NCBI GenBank assembly: GCA_029582165.1
Contig: CM055876.1
Span: 12,292,501 to 12,356,500 of the forward strand
Length of the DNA: 64,000 nt
DNA from: Portulaca oleracea
Lineage: Eukaryota > Streptophyta > Magnoliopsida > Caryophyllales > Portulacaceae
Reading direction: 5' to 3'
This document shows positions 8,874 to 20,400 of the stretch, piece by piece (position 1 is the first letter of the stretch; every line of letters begins with the position of its first letter). The translations under genes and the position numbers were made by a program. The notes beneath the pieces are model-generated. The model saw only the letters and a program-made list of their open reading frames with translations, had not been told where the DNA came from and made no database searches.

Positions 8874-10127
8874 TATTGTTCACGGGGCTGAGAAACAGCC
8901 TCCGCTACTTGCCTAGTCACTAGGTCTGAAAGGTGGTTCTCAATCCCTTTCTGCTTCTTTCGGTTCGTTATCTCCATATCCTCTCCCCCCTCTGCCATCC
9001 TTTTATTTCCTTTTACTTCTCCCTCCTTCACCACTCCTTCCCCTAATTTCCTAACCGGTCTCTTCCACCTCCTCTTCCCCCCACTACCCACCACATTCAT
9101 TGAATAAGCTATCTCTTCCTTCCCACTTCTTTCTCCCATCTCTTCTTTATCCTCCTCTCCATCATCTTCTTCTTGCTCTTCCCCCCCTCCCCCACCTCCC
9201 CCACAGTGTTTTCAGTGACTGCCCCTTCTCCCCCCAACTCAACTGTTTTCTCCTCAGTGACCTTAATCAGCTGCATACCTTTAACCACATGTTCCACCGA
9301 AGGTGGGTCAGTGTTAGATGGAGGTTGTTGCGGCTTCTCAGTTTTCTTTGGTGGGAAAACCAGTTTCCTAGGAGTTACCCCCGGCCTTCCCTGATCATTA
9401 GTGAAACCCCGTCTTGTATTCCATGGAGACGCTTTCATCCAGTCCCCGTATCGGAATGTATGTACATTGTCATTATCCTCTTTTTCCTTGCAGTCTTTCT
9501 CATGGTGCCCTAGTTTCCCACAGTAGAAGCAAATAGTGGGTAGCCTTTCATACTTGACTTGCAAATCCACATTATCTCCATTTCGTTTTTCAATGGGTAT
9601 TGTATTGGGGAAAGGTTCCCGAAGGTCCATCAAGACTCGGAAACGAAGCGACTTTTCCCAGCTTGCTATATTTGAATCATCAATCTTCATTAACACCCCG
9701 ATATAGTCGGCTAGGGCTTTGATGTTCCGTTCATTCCTACCCTTGAACGGCGGGTCGTATACTCTCACTGAGAATGGGGTATGGGTAAGTGTTTCTGCCG
9801 CCTTCGAGGGTTGCAGATCGACTTCCACTTCTCCCAGGCACAGTAGCGCCTTGTCAAAAGTCCAAGGTTCACCTTCCTGCACCTTCGCTTTGTCCTCTTC
9901 CAATGGTGGAATTGAAATAGATATAGATTCGTAGCCACTTCCTTCACTTCCATCCCATGCTCTAATCCCCATATAGTTTCAATGGTTTTCATAAAAGCAA
10001 AAGTGTTAACTTTTTTCGTCGTCCATAACTTGCCTATCAAACATAGTGATATTTGAGACTCCTCATCGTCCGAGACCTCCTCTGCCCAGACAATGGGTTG
10101 TTTCTCTTTTCCTCTTGATCCTTCCCC
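8873..10127 (-). pseudogene. LINE ORF1 (DUF4283 + CCHC zinc knuckle), frameshifted
   Basis: This is the RNA-binding ORF1 protein of a plant LINE, read in three frames. The DUF4283 part starts in one frame (LIGKLWTTKKVNTFAFMK, 10040 leftward). It shifts near 9905 into WTFDKALLCL... and continues with SLRFRVLMDLREP and the zinc knuckle CFYCGKLGHHEKDC (about 9485-9530). A second shift near 9130 leads into the basic C-terminal tail, ending QPREQ and a stop at 8873. The first frame is open up to 10127 but lacks a clear ATG. Function by family: coats LINE RNA for target-primed reverse transcription. It is inactive here because of the shifts. Confidence 0.8.
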
Positions 10128-10156
10128 TCATAAATTCTCCCCCATAGTCGGTCGCC

Positions 10157-10320
10157 TCTCGTCTCTCGTCTGCACCGGAGAAGAAGCACAAACAAGCTGT
10201 CAACAAAAACCTAGATTCCTAGGAAGAGAAACTACCGTCTCTCGTCAGCACCGGAAAAACGCAGACAAGCTGCCGACAAAAACCTAGATTCCTAGGAAGA
10301 AAAACTCTCACGTAGGTCAA
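10157..10320. repeat. 76-bp tandem duplication in the LINE 5' leader
   Basis: Two units start at 10160 and 10236 with cgtctctcgtc(t/a)gcaccgg and both run to aaaacctagattcctaggaag. Tandem 5'-UTR units are common in LINE promoters. The unit contains the palindrome cctagattcctagg. Confidence 0.75.
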
Positions 10321-10357
10321 CCCTAGGAGAGACCTATTAACTCGAGAACCTTTACTC

Positions 10358-10920
10358 TATAATCTTGGCATTAACTTGAGGTTAGTATTGTTTTTCTTAT
10401 TTTATTCTCACTTTGCTATGATGTAAAATTTGACTTAAATAATAATATTGATGCTCTAATAATCTAATTAAATGTTAACTTGTAAATATTTATGCTTATG
10501 TTCTTTTATTTCATTTTATTATTTGCATTTATTCATTTTATTTTATTCTTACATTTAATCATTTCATTTGTATGCGCTAAATAATATTGATTAATCTAAT
10601 TAATTCTCCTCTTTTACTCTTTTCTTTAAATTAATCGATTTAGTAGAGTCCGTTCTTTGAATGGGCGAATTTGAGGGTTTTTACTTTCGAATGCGTAACC
10701 TTATCCTCGGATCCGAATCTCATGGTTCGTGGTTTATGGAGTTTAAATTTGAGTTTATTAATTCTCATTAAAAATTAATTGGCGACTCTTTTGATTTTTA
10801 TTATTTTGATTCATTTGAACATCATAATAAAATGCATATAAATCCTTTAAAGATTAAGACACCTCATTCGATTCGTTATACACCGCGTGGGACACCACGA
10901 GGATTTTTCCGGGTCCTACA
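10358..10920 (+). mobile_element. Truncated solo LTR of the Ogre/Tat-like family
   Basis: The sequence is the reverse complement of the LTR found complete at 30134-31089 and 39018-39988. Shared blocks include aatcttggcattaacttgag, gagtccgttctttgaa...gggcgaatt, and the end gattcg...tacaccgcg...ccgggtcc(t/c)aca at 10920. About 400 bp of the LTR start is missing at the left, where the LINE leader begins. No internal sequence follows, so it is a solo or truncated LTR. The flanking DNA on the right is a copia integrase fragment. Confidence 0.8.
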
Positions 10921-11252
10921 AGTATCCTACCAGGATACCTTCCTCACTTCTTGCTTCGAATTTGCTCTGAGTCTTTTTTCCATTGTTGTGAACGTAGCAC
11001 TTGCATCCAATGGCCTTGAGGTGAGATATGTTGGGTGTTTTGACTTTCAATAACTCATATGGTGTGTTCTTCAGGAATGGCCTTATGGTGCATCTGTTGA
11101 GAATGTATTTTGTTGCATTTGTTACCTCGACCCAAAGGAATAGGGGTAGATTATTCTCACAACTGATTGTTCTTGCCATATTTTCTAGTGTTCTTTTATT
11201 TCAACGACACCATTTTGTTGGGGTGTTCTTGGCGGGGAGAAGTTAGATTAGA
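10921..11252 (-). pseudogene. Ty1/copia integrase fragment
   Basis: The fragment encodes the C-terminal part of a copia integrase core: a degenerate PQQNGVVE-type segment near 11215 (the catalytic Glu region, in a shifted frame), then MARTISCENNLPLFLWVE, TKYILNRCTIRPFLKNTPYE, ISHLKAIGCKCYVHN and EGILVGYL. It is cut at 10920 by the solo LTR and has no LTR of its own, so it is a fragment of an older element. The sequence differs from the copia element at 11530-16860. Confidence 0.75.
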
Positions 11253-11529
11253 ACTTTTGATTTAGGGTATAACTTTCAATATTTTATATGCATGTAAAGA
11301 TGAGATTTTGATTTAGGATTCCCTTAGTTAGTTAGCTAGATGGCGGTAGAAAGATATAATAATAGATAGATTAAAAGATACGAGCAAGATGAGGATAGAG
11401 CTACAACAATAGAGTATCAATTTTGTTTTTTAGTTTCATTATTTGTAAACAAAAAAAAAATTGTAACAAAGGGGTAGATATATTCTTATAACAAATTATA
11501 TAGTTTAGTATATTATGTAAATATGTATA
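11253..11529. other. AT-rich noncoding flank
   Basis: No gene, repeat pair or structural signal was recognised. It ends at the target duplication gtata (11525-11529) of the next element. Confidence 0.5.
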
Positions 11530-12103
11530 TGTTAGAGAAAAGTGAGTAGCAAGGTAACAGCGGAAGCGAATAATAGAATCGAAAACGAGATGACGGGTAT
11601 TACAACAAAATTTAGGAACGAAAAATAAGCGATAAAATCAAACACCAGAATTACGTGGGAAACCGAAGAACTCGAAGAAAAACCCACGGACGGCGACAGC
11701 CAGAAAATAATCCACTATGAGAAAGGAGGAGTACAACCTGATCACTATCACAGGGTGTGATGCGATCCACAAAGGAGATTACAATAACAATCTCTCAACA
11801 CTCAACTCACAATCTCTCAGGATACACTGGGGAAAATATTGGTGAGACCCCTTTCTCTCTCAATATTTTCTCTCTCTCTAGCTCTCTGTGTTTACCGATG
11901 TGTTTTTGGTGGAGAAACATGCACCCTATTTATAAGGAGAATTCCCTATAACCTAACTTGACTCCCACTCCAAATAGATTTAGAATCTAATACAATTAGG
12001 AAACCCAACACAATAAGGAAACCTAAATAATATCCTAATACAATTAGGAAACAAATAATTGTGAGATCAAGAGATTTGGTGATTTTAGGACACTTTCCTA
12101 ACA
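11530..12103 (-). repeat. 3' LTR of the copia element (574 bp)
   Basis: It starts TGTTAGGAAAGTGTCC on the minus strand at 12103 and ends CTCTAACA at 11530. It differs from its partner mainly by a few-base indel near 11755 (gggtgtgatgcgatcc against gtgtgatcgatcc) and scattered substitutions. The purine-rich tract CCAAGGTGGAGTT abuts it at 12104-12116. Confidence 0.93.
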
Positions 12104-12204
12104 AACTCCACCTTGGACTAAAATCAACGAATCATCGGTCCAGATAAACATCTTGACTGTCGCCATCAACACGCCCCTCCGCAGGGCGTGGCCCTGCAGG
12201 GCTC

Positions 12205-12985
12205 TCACATGCTTAGAACACCAACTAAGTCCAACCAATGTTCAAACTTAGCTATAGATAGAGGCTTGGTTAACATGTCTGCAGGATTATCATAAGTATG
12301 AACCTTCTTCACCACGATCTCTCCTGCAGCAACTGTATCTCTGATGAAGTGATACCTGACGCTTATATGCTTGGTCTTCGAATGATAAGTGTCATTCTTT
12401 GTCAAATGTATAGCACTCTGACTGTCTGAATAAACCACAGTCTCGCCCTGTGGTACTCCAAGCTCCATGACCATTCCCCTCAACCAGATGGCCTCCTTCA
12501 CTCCTTCCGTTGCAACAATATATTCAGCCTCTGTAGAGTAGGCGAGTGCTATAGATTGAAGTGAAGCTTTCCAAGATATTGCTCCTCCACACATGACGAA
12601 CACATACCCTGAATTGAGCGTCTCCTATCCAGATCTCCACCATAATCAGCATCAACATAACCTGCAACATCAGACGTTGCAGCATTACCTCTATCATACA
12701 GGATGCCCTTCTCCAAAGTACCCTTCACATACCGAGGATCCACTTCACTCTTTCCCAATGCTCCTTCCCTGGATTCTGCATATATCTACTCACCACACTA
12801 ACTGCGTGGGACAGGTCAGGTCTAGTACACACCATAGCATACATCAAACTACCAACTGCACTAGCATAGGGAATATTAGACATCCTCCTTACCTCCAAAT
12901 CAGATTTAGGACAGCTTCACTGCACAACTTGAAGTGTGCGGCTAAAGGAGTCAGAATCGCTACAGTTTCTCATGTTGAATCTGCC
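12205..12985 (-). pseudogene. Copia RNase H region, disrupted
   Basis: The C-terminal RNase H of the polyprotein reads ISWKASLQSIALAYSTEAEY, VVYSDSQSAIHLTKN and KTKHISVRYHFIRD, with the tail NPADMLTKPLS. This block (12205-12603) is in the same frame as the RT upstream, but the part between (12604-12984) is displaced by a pair of compensating frameshifts (GYVDADYGGDLD is in another frame). Function by family: degradation of RNA in the RNA:DNA hybrid during reverse transcription. Confidence 0.8.
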
Positions 12986-14301
12986 TAACACCTTCTCGGA
13001 TATTTCTTCTGAGACAGGAACAACTTCCCTGCCTTTCTATCCCTTTGGATCTCCATACCCAAAATCTTCTTCGCCGCTCCGAGGTCTTTCATCTCAAACT
13101 CCTGGTTGAGTTGAGATTTTAGCTTCTTTATTAGTGACATATCCCTGGAGGTAATCAACATGTCATCCACATACAATAATAGATAAATGAAAGACCTTTC
13201 TTCAAATTGCCAGTAGTACACACAATTATCATAGTGACTTCTTGTGTACCCTTGCCCTACCATAAAGGTATCAAACCTTTTGTACCACTGCCTGGGTGCC
13301 TGTTTAAGTCCATACAAGGACTTCCTTAATCTGCATACCTGTTCCTGTTTACCAGGAATGATGAAACCCTCTGGTTGCCTCATATATATTTCCTCCTCCA
13401 ACTCGCCATGGAGGAAAGCTGTCTTGACATCAAGTTACTCCAACTCCAAATCAAATAGAGCAACAAAGGCAAGCAAGGTGCGGATCGACGTATGCCTCAC
13501 GACTGGCGATAATACTTCGTTGTAATCGATTCCTTCTTTTTGGTTGCAACCCCTTACCACTAATCTGGCCTTCCCCCTTGCACTCTCTACACCAGGGATA
13601 CCTTCCTTTCTCTTGTACACCCACTTCGCAGTAAGAGCTCGTCGCCCTGTAGGCAACTCAAATAGCTCCCATGTATGATTTTTCTGTAGACTCTCCATAT
13701 CCTCTTGCATAGCTCCTATCCAATTTGAGGCATTCGGACAAGAGATGGCCTCCTGATAGGTAGAAGGTTCAGCACCTTCAGAGTCTCCTCTGCAACACTC
13801 GGCATAAGCAATCATAGCATCATCTTCTTGATATATCGCTGGTCTCTGATCTCCCTCCGGGACGATCTCTAGCAATGCATGGTTGTTCCTCCACCGAGGA
13901 ACAATCGTCTCAATCTCGTGCTCATCAACTCGAGTTGGTTCGGGAGCATCGATGGTTGCTCGATTGCAGGTTCCAGCAGCTCCACCTTGAGCCTGCTCCA
14001 CCTCGAACACCATTCTTTCTGCATGCTTCTCCTGATTTCCTGCATCATCAAAAGTACCGGTAGATTCCATTCCAGATAACATAGCAGTTTCATTAAAGGT
14101 TACATCTCTAGACTGAATAACTTTCTTCAAATCAGGACACCACATTCTATATCCCATAGACTCAGACCCATAACCTAGAAACATGCATTTAACAGCCCTG
14201 GGAGACAGCTTCCCATCATTCACATGGACATATACAGGATATCCAAAAATTCTCAAATTAGAATAATTAACTGGATTACCTGTCCATACTTCCTCTGGAA
14301 T
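12986..14301 (-). pseudogene. Copia reverse transcriptase with an internal stop
   Basis: One frame encodes the integrase tail (LRIFGYPVYVHV, a degenerate retroviral capsid-like linker) and then the RT: ALTAKWVYKRKEG, ARLVVRGCNQKEGIDYNE, SPVVRHTSIRTLLA. The palm follows with KSLYGLKQAPRQWYKRFD and the catalytic YVDDM at about 13160. A TAA at 13435-13437 interrupts the frame at a position where Gln is usual (LELE-stop-LDVK). Other catalytic motifs look intact. Confidence 0.88.
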
Positions 14302-14835
14302 CTAGTATTCGATAGAGGCATGAGGTGATATGTTCAACAGGTAGCAGGCAGTAGATATTACCTCTGCCCAGAACGATTTGTTCTTCCAAATCCCTGCATT
14401 CGAGAGCATGCAGTGGGCTTTCTCCAGGAGTGTCCTGTTGATTCTCTCGGTTACCCCGTTTTGCTGAGGCTTACCCACCAAGGTTCGATGCTTCGCAATC
14501 CCATGCTCCTCACAGAATTCAGTAAATTCAGAATCAACAAACTCCAACCCATTGTCAGTCCTGAGTTTCTTGATTTTCCTACCTGTCTGGTTCTCCACCA
14601 AAGCTTTGAACTTCTTGAAATATGAGAATGTCTCATTCTTGTGCCGCAGGAAATAAACCCAAGTCTTCCTCGAGAAATCATCCACGAATGTCAACATGTA
14701 GCGCTTGCCACCCAGTGATGGCACTCTAGCAGGACCCCACAAATCTGAATGAATATAATCAAGGATCCTTGTTGTTGTATGTTTAGCCCTTGAAAAGCTA
14801 ACCCTCTTACATTTCCGTAGACACAGTGATCGCAA
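14302..14835 (-). pseudogene. Copia integrase core
   Basis: The integrase catalytic triad is visible: Asp in YIHSDLWGP, Asp in LRTDNGLEF, and Glu in QQNGVTERINRTLLEKA. The frame is the same as that of the RT downstream, separated by a TAG at 14302, but is shifted by one base relative to protease at about 14820. Integrase inserts the cDNA copy into the genome. Confidence 0.88.
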
Positions 14836-15473
14836 AACTCCAACTTGCCGATCTTTGCGCCTTCAAGGTATCCCTTCTTGCTCAACATTGACATTCTCTT
14901 CTCGCCCATGTGGCCTAGTCTCATGTGCCACAGTTTTGTGCTGTCGGACACATCAAGATTTAGGACTGCCGTTGCAGATCCTAACACTGTAGACCCTTGT
15001 AGGATGTATAGACTGCCCTTCCTGATTCCCTTCATAAGAACCATGGAACCCGTGCACACTTTCAAAACACCATCTTCTCCTTTGTACCTGCAGCCGTTAG
15101 CTTCAAGAGTACCCAAAGAAATTAAATTTCGAGTCATGTTAGGGATATGACGAACCTCCTTGAGAGTTCTAACGATGCCATCATGAGTCTTGATTTTGAT
15201 GCTACCGATTCCTGCAACCTTGCAGGCTGTGTCGTTACCCATGACTACGACCCCAGTGTCAACACTCTCATAAGACTCGAACCAGTCCTTATGAGGACAC
15301 ATATGATAGGTGCAGCCCGTGTCAAGAACCCACTCATCTCTAGCTATCCTACTCGATGTGGTAGCCAAGGCATCATCCGTAACTACAAACCCATCACCAT
15401 CTGACTCGGACTCTACACAGTTTGAGGTACCAGGTTTGGTGTGATTATCCTTACTCTCCTTCTTCTGGTCTCT
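14822..15473 (-). pseudogene. Copia protease and pre-integrase zinc domain
   Basis: The aspartic protease motif VLDTGCTYHMC (about 15330) is followed by the GAG-pre-integrase domain with LWHMRLGHMGEKRM and FCDHCVYG (HHCC zinc site). The protein shifts frame near 14822 before the integrase. It is in the same frame as Gag, separated by one TAG at 15474-15476. Confidence 0.88.
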
Positions 15474-16271
15474 CTATTTTGCCCAACAGTCTCTCTCTAT
15501 ATGCCCCATCTTACTACAGTAGTTACACTTCTTATTCTTGTGAGGATTCCTAGACTTTGAACGGTGTTTAGACCTCCCTCTAGACCCGTTTCCCTTACGT
15601 TCAGTATTTCTACCCCTTACAACCATAGCATCACCACCCTGGTCATCACCATCGGTATCAAGTTTCTCCTTAGACAGTAAACTAGCCTTTACTTCACTAA
15701 GGTTAAGGTCACCATGATTCCCATACAACATGATTTCCTTAAATTGTTTATGTGATGTAGGTAGGGACAGAATTAAATGAAAAGCCTTATCCTCATCAGC
15801 GTGTTTTATATCCATTGATTCCAATTCAGTAATAATAGAATCAAATTTACTAAGATGTGCCTGAATAGAAGTACCTTGGGGCATCTTCAGCCTGTAGAAT
15901 TTCTCCTTCATTCGGTACTTGTTTGCACGACTCTTCGACATGTACAGCTCTTCCAGTTTGGTCCAGAGCACCCAAGGTTTCTCGATATGCATCACCTCTC
16001 TCTGAATGTGCTCCGCCAAGCACAGCTGAATCCCTGCCAGAGTCTTATCTTCAAGCTTCTTCCACTCCCTTGGAGTTAGATTCCCCTTGATATCCTTCTG
16101 GATTTTTTTGAATTCATCATCGCTCATTGTCGCATCAGTCTTCGTGTCGGGATACTCAATCACATCCCATAACCCATGCTGAATCAGGACCGCCTTCATC
16201 TGCAGTCTCCACATAGTAAAACTCCTCGTTCCATCAAATTTTGGAATATCACACTTCATGATTGAAGCCAT
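15474..16271 (-). CDS. Copia Gag (UBN2-type) with CCHC knuckle
   Basis: I take the ATG at 16271 as start (MASIMKCDIPKF), about 10 nt from the primer-binding site. The N-terminal part holds the copia Gag pattern FDGTRSFTMWRLQMKAVLIQ and LWTKLEELYMSKSRANKY, with LKMPQGTSIQAHLSKFDSII. A Lys/Arg-rich linker precedes the zinc knuckle CNYCSKMGHIERDC at the C-terminus. The TAG after CWAK lies in frame with protease. In Tork-type copia elements gag and pol usually form one ORF, so this stop is probably a mutation. Gag forms the virus-like particle that packages element RNA. Confidence 0.85.
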   Translation of the reverse strand: MASIMKCDIPKFDGTRSFTMWRLQMKAVLIQHGLWDVIEYPDTKTDATMSDDEFKKIQKDIKGNLTPREWKKLEDKTLAGIQLCLAEHIQREVMHIEKPWVLWTKLEELYMSKSRANKYRMKEKFYRLKMPQGTSIQAHLSKFDSIITELESMDIKHADEDKAFHLILSLPTSHKQFKEIMLYGNHGDLNLSEVKASLLSKEKLDTDGDDQGGDAMVVRGRNTERKGNGSRGRSKHRSKSRNPHKNKKCNYCSKMGHIERDCWAK

Positions 16272-16280
16272 CTCCACCTT

Positions 16281-16292
16281 GCTCAGATACCA
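16281..16292 (-). other. Primer-binding site, initiator tRNA-Met type
   Basis: The minus strand reads TGGTATCTGAGC two bases from the LTR end, one mismatch from the usual TGGTATCAGAGC. Confidence 0.88.
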
Positions 16293-16294
16293 CT

Positions 16295-16860
16295 TGTTAG
16301 AGAAAAGTGAGTAGCAAGGTAACAGCGGAAGCGAATAATAGAATCAAAAACGAGATGACGGATATTATAACAAAATTTAGGAACGAAAAATAAGCGATAA
16401 AATCAAACACCAGAATTACGTGGGAAACCGAAGAACTCGGAGAAAAACCCACGGACGGCGACAGCCAGAAAATAATCCACTATGAGAAAGGAGGAGTACA
16501 ACCTGATCACTATCACAGTGTGATCGATCCACAAAGGAGATTACAATAACAATCTCTCAACACTCAACTCACAATCTCTCGGGATACACTGGGAAAATAT
16601 TGGTGAGACCCTTTCTCTCTCAATATTTTCTCTCTCTAGCTCTCTGTGTTTCTGGATGTGTTTTGGTGGAGAAACATGCACCCTATTTATAGGGAGAACT
16701 CCCTATAACCTAACTTGACTCCCACTCCAAATAGATTTAGAATCTAATACAATTAGGAAACCCAACACAATAAGGAAACCTAAATAATATCCTAATACAA
16801 TTAGGAAACAAATAATTGTGAGATCAAGAGATTTGGTGATTTTAGGACACTTTCCTAACA
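16295..16860 (-). repeat. 5' LTR of the copia element (566 bp)
   Basis: This is the partner of 11530-12103 with the same ends, TGTTAGG...CTAACA on the minus strand. It contains a TATA-like segment (tataaata in minus orientation near 16685-16692) that could be the promoter. Confidence 0.93.
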
Positions 16861-16865
16861 GTATA

Positions 16866-17450
16866 TCAATTAATTCAATTGGTATCATCTAATAATTTAT
16901 CTGATTTATATTTAGAACTTCAATTAATAATTTGATTTGTTTGTACTTAGAACTTTTGCAACATGCCTTCATGAACCAAAAAACCATGAATATGAATATC
17001 TATGTTACAAACAGACAAAAAAGAAAGTTTTTTCTTCCAAAAATCATACTTACTGTAATTACATAAACATGAAATAAAAAGTTTTATATTTATATTCTGC
17101 AAGCAATATGAAATGATAATATATATGCATCTTAAAAATCATTAATATTTAATTGATAATATGAAAATTAAAAACCTTAAAATAATATCCATCAATTAAG
17201 CTCCTTTAACGTCTCTGCTTTTGTTAATATAATCTCATATTGCTTCTCTTATTTTACTATTTTTATTGTAGGATTTATTTTATTTGACCGAAAAAATTGC
17301 TTCTCTTTGATTTGAATCTTTTGAATTTTATTGTGATGTTGATTTGATCATTATTCACATACCAAGCAATGCCACGATATTTTTAAATTCATATCACAAC
17401 AACGCTCGGGTATTTTGTTAATTAATCTCGCAGCAATGCGCGCGCTCACA
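16866..17450. other. AT-rich intergenic DNA
   Basis: No gene or element was recognised. It ends in a TA microsatellite (17451-17474). Confidence 0.5.
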
Positions 17451-17474
17451 TATATATATATATATATATATATT

Positions 17475-20400
17475 TTTGCAACGAAGCAGGCTATATTGAC
17501 AAGAAAACAGTACAAAGCAGGGAGGGAGATTGCCCAACCCCGGGGTTACATCTGAAGGGCTATATCTATGAGCTTGCTATATTTTTTTTGCAGTTTTTCG
17601 CAATTACAAGGCACCTAGTTCTAACAACATCTCTGATATGGAGAACTATGGTGTTCGGGTTACATCCACTCTTTCCATGGCTCCTTGCATTTCTTTCGGC
17701 CCAGATATGATAAGTGTATGCGCATCAGTATGGTTAAAAAGGCTGCAATGTGCCCAGGTACTGATCCTTGTTCTAACCGCCCTAGCTAGGCTGCAGTGAA
17801 CGAATAGATGATCAAAATCTTCCGTTTCTTCTTGGAAAACAGCGCAGGCATCCCCATCTGTGCCCCCAATTGCAGCTACGTTTTTTCACTAGCAGTCTTC
17901 CCTGGATTAGAAGCCATGTTGTGAACGCATGTCTAGGGATTGTTAAGGTGTTCCAAGGAATGGAAGTCCAGGGTGGTCTTGATTGGGTGTTTAAGAGCCA
18001 CTTATAGACCTGGGACACCTGTATTTCTCCTTTTTCTCCCCAGTGCCATTTAACCCCTAGTTTGCACCCCCATTTCACTTCATCCTTGACTTCACCATAA
18101 ACGCTTGAAGTATGGGCAAACGTCATATGGGGGTGTGTATTCCCACCAAGACTTCTCTTTGATATATCTTGTATTGATTCATTTGACCCAGAGGATATGT
18201 TTGTTGTGTTGAATATCCCAAACTAATTTTGCCACCGAAGCCCGATTCTAGGATGTAAGATTTCTGATGCCAAGCCCCCCTGCATGCTTGGGAGCGCATG
18301 ATGTATGCCACGAGATCAAGGGAGGGCATGTGTAGTTGTGGGTTACTCCCCAGAGGAAGTTCCTGCAGTATCGATCAATTTTATTTATCGCATGCTTCAG
18401 AATTATCATGATTCGGGCCCAAAAACGATAGACTCCCATCAGGACTGAGTTAATCAACATAGCCCTGCCAGCATATGAGATATTGCGCGAGCTCCAGGTT
18501 TTGATGCGACTGATGATCTTATTCACCAGGATGCTGCAGTCTCCCTTTGTGAGATTGCATGCCGAGATGGGCATGCCAAGATATTGGAAGGGTAGCGCCC
18601 CTTGGGCAAAGCCAGTGATGTTTAACAATTCAGCTGAGTGCTCTGTGGATGCTCCTCCAATCACCATCTCTGATTTCTCATGATTTGTCGTCAGTCGTGT
18701 AACCTCTGAGAAGTGACGAAAGGCTTCCATAAGTGTTTGGACTGAGGTGGTCTTTGCAGAAGTGAAGAGGATAAGATCATCCGCAAATATTAGATGAGTG
18801 AGTTTTAGCTGGCTACAGTGGGGATGATACTTATAACCAGGCTTGTTTGCGACGTGATATTTGAGGGAACTGGAGAGGTATTCCATTATCAGAACAAAAG
18901 GCAAAGGTGACATTGGATCACCCTGACGAAGCCAACGCCCACCAGGGAATTTTTCAGAATTTAAGCCATTTGCACAGATAGAGAAGGTTGGTGTTGTGAC
19001 ACATGTAGCGATATAGTTTATCATCCAAGTAGGGAAACAATATGCTTGCAGGGCAGACATGATGTAACTCCACTGAACCGAATCAAAAGCCTTCTTCAGA
19101 TCAATCTTCATCATGCATCTCGTAGAAGAAGAGGATCGTGTATAGCCACGTGCTACTTTCTGGCAGAGAAGCACGTTGTGCAACAGCTATCTTCCGGGGA
19201 CGAAGGCTCCCTGACTGAGGTCTACTAGATCAGGTAGAACTTCTCTGATTCTCGAGGCTAAAACTTTGGTAATGCCCTTGTAGAAAGTGTTGCAGCAGGA
19301 TATGGGTCGGAATTATGTAGCTCTCGAGAGATTGGGAACTTTCGAAATTAGGGTAAGGTTTGTGGCGTTCATGCTATTGATTAATTTCCCAGTTTGGAAG
19401 AACTCTTGTGCCGCTGAGTAGACTAAATCACCAATTATGTGCCAATTGTCTTTGTAGAAGTCGCTTGTGTAGCCATCCAGACCCGGGGTTTTCTCATTGG
19501 GAATGGAGAAGATGGCGTCTCGTACCTCTTTCTTTGTAATGGGTCTACTGAGATGGAGTTGTTGATCTATCGTAATGGTTGGCCCCATATTGAAAATTTC
19601 CTGATTGATGGGAGTTGTGCTCGAAGTATTTGGGCCAAGAAGTTGCCGGTAGTAGCTGGTGAGGAGCTTGTTTACTTCTTAGTAGCCATAGGCCATTTCT
19701 CCATTGTCTCCCTTTAAGGCATATACATATTTTTGTGCTCGATTATGTCTCAGTTTGGCAAAAAATAATTTAGTGTAGGCATCCCCCATGTGTGTCCAGT
19801 CCACTTTACTCTGTTGTCTTCTCAGGAGCATGGCAGAATGAAGTATGGCAGAATATCGATTTTTTGTCTATCTTTCCTCTTCCTGGAGTTGTGTATTATC
19901 TTTATCCCTCTACAGATCCTCTTGAATTCTTGTAAGCTCTTCTCTGGTTGAGATTTCTTGCTGGTGGATGTCATGAAACCGATCTCTATGAAGATGCTTA
20001 AATTCTCTCCTCAAGAGTCGAAGAAGCTCCATCAATTGATATTGTTTATGCCCCTGTAGGAGTTGATGCAGCATTTGCTTGATCACCCTAGAGTAATCAG
20101 GGTGTGTTGCCCACATGTCACAGTACTTAAATATAGGTTTAGACTCCGGGCTCGATGGGAAAGATACCACAACTGCAGCATGATCGGAAAGACCAGAGGC
20201 TTTATAGTGCACGTGATGTACCTCTGCCACTATATACCACTGCATATTGACAAACAGGCGATCCAGTCTGGACCAAACATGGGAGTTTGTCCATGTGTAA
20301 AAGGCCCCAGTATAGTTGGGTTCATGTAGAGAGCAATCCTGGATACATTGCGCGAACAGTTTGGTCATGAACGCTTCTATGTCTGCTCCACCTGTTCTCT

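Larger units (their letters stand above)
11530..16860 (-). mobile_element. Complete Ty1/copia (Tork-like) retrotransposon, 5331 bp
   Basis: Two near-identical LTRs in the same orientation (11530-12103 and 16295-16860; tgttagagaaaag...ctttcctaaca) flank minus-strand gag-pol genes. The five bases before (11525-11529) and after (16861-16865) are both gtata, a perfect target duplication. The primer-binding site is TGGTATCTGAGC (initiator tRNA-Met type) and a purine tract abuts the other LTR. The domain order PR-INT-RT-RH shows the copia superfamily; the Gag and pol style suggests the Tork lineage. LTR similarity implies fairly recent insertion, but the coding region carries at least one frameshift plus several nonsense codons, so it is not autonomous now. 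Confidence 0.93.
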
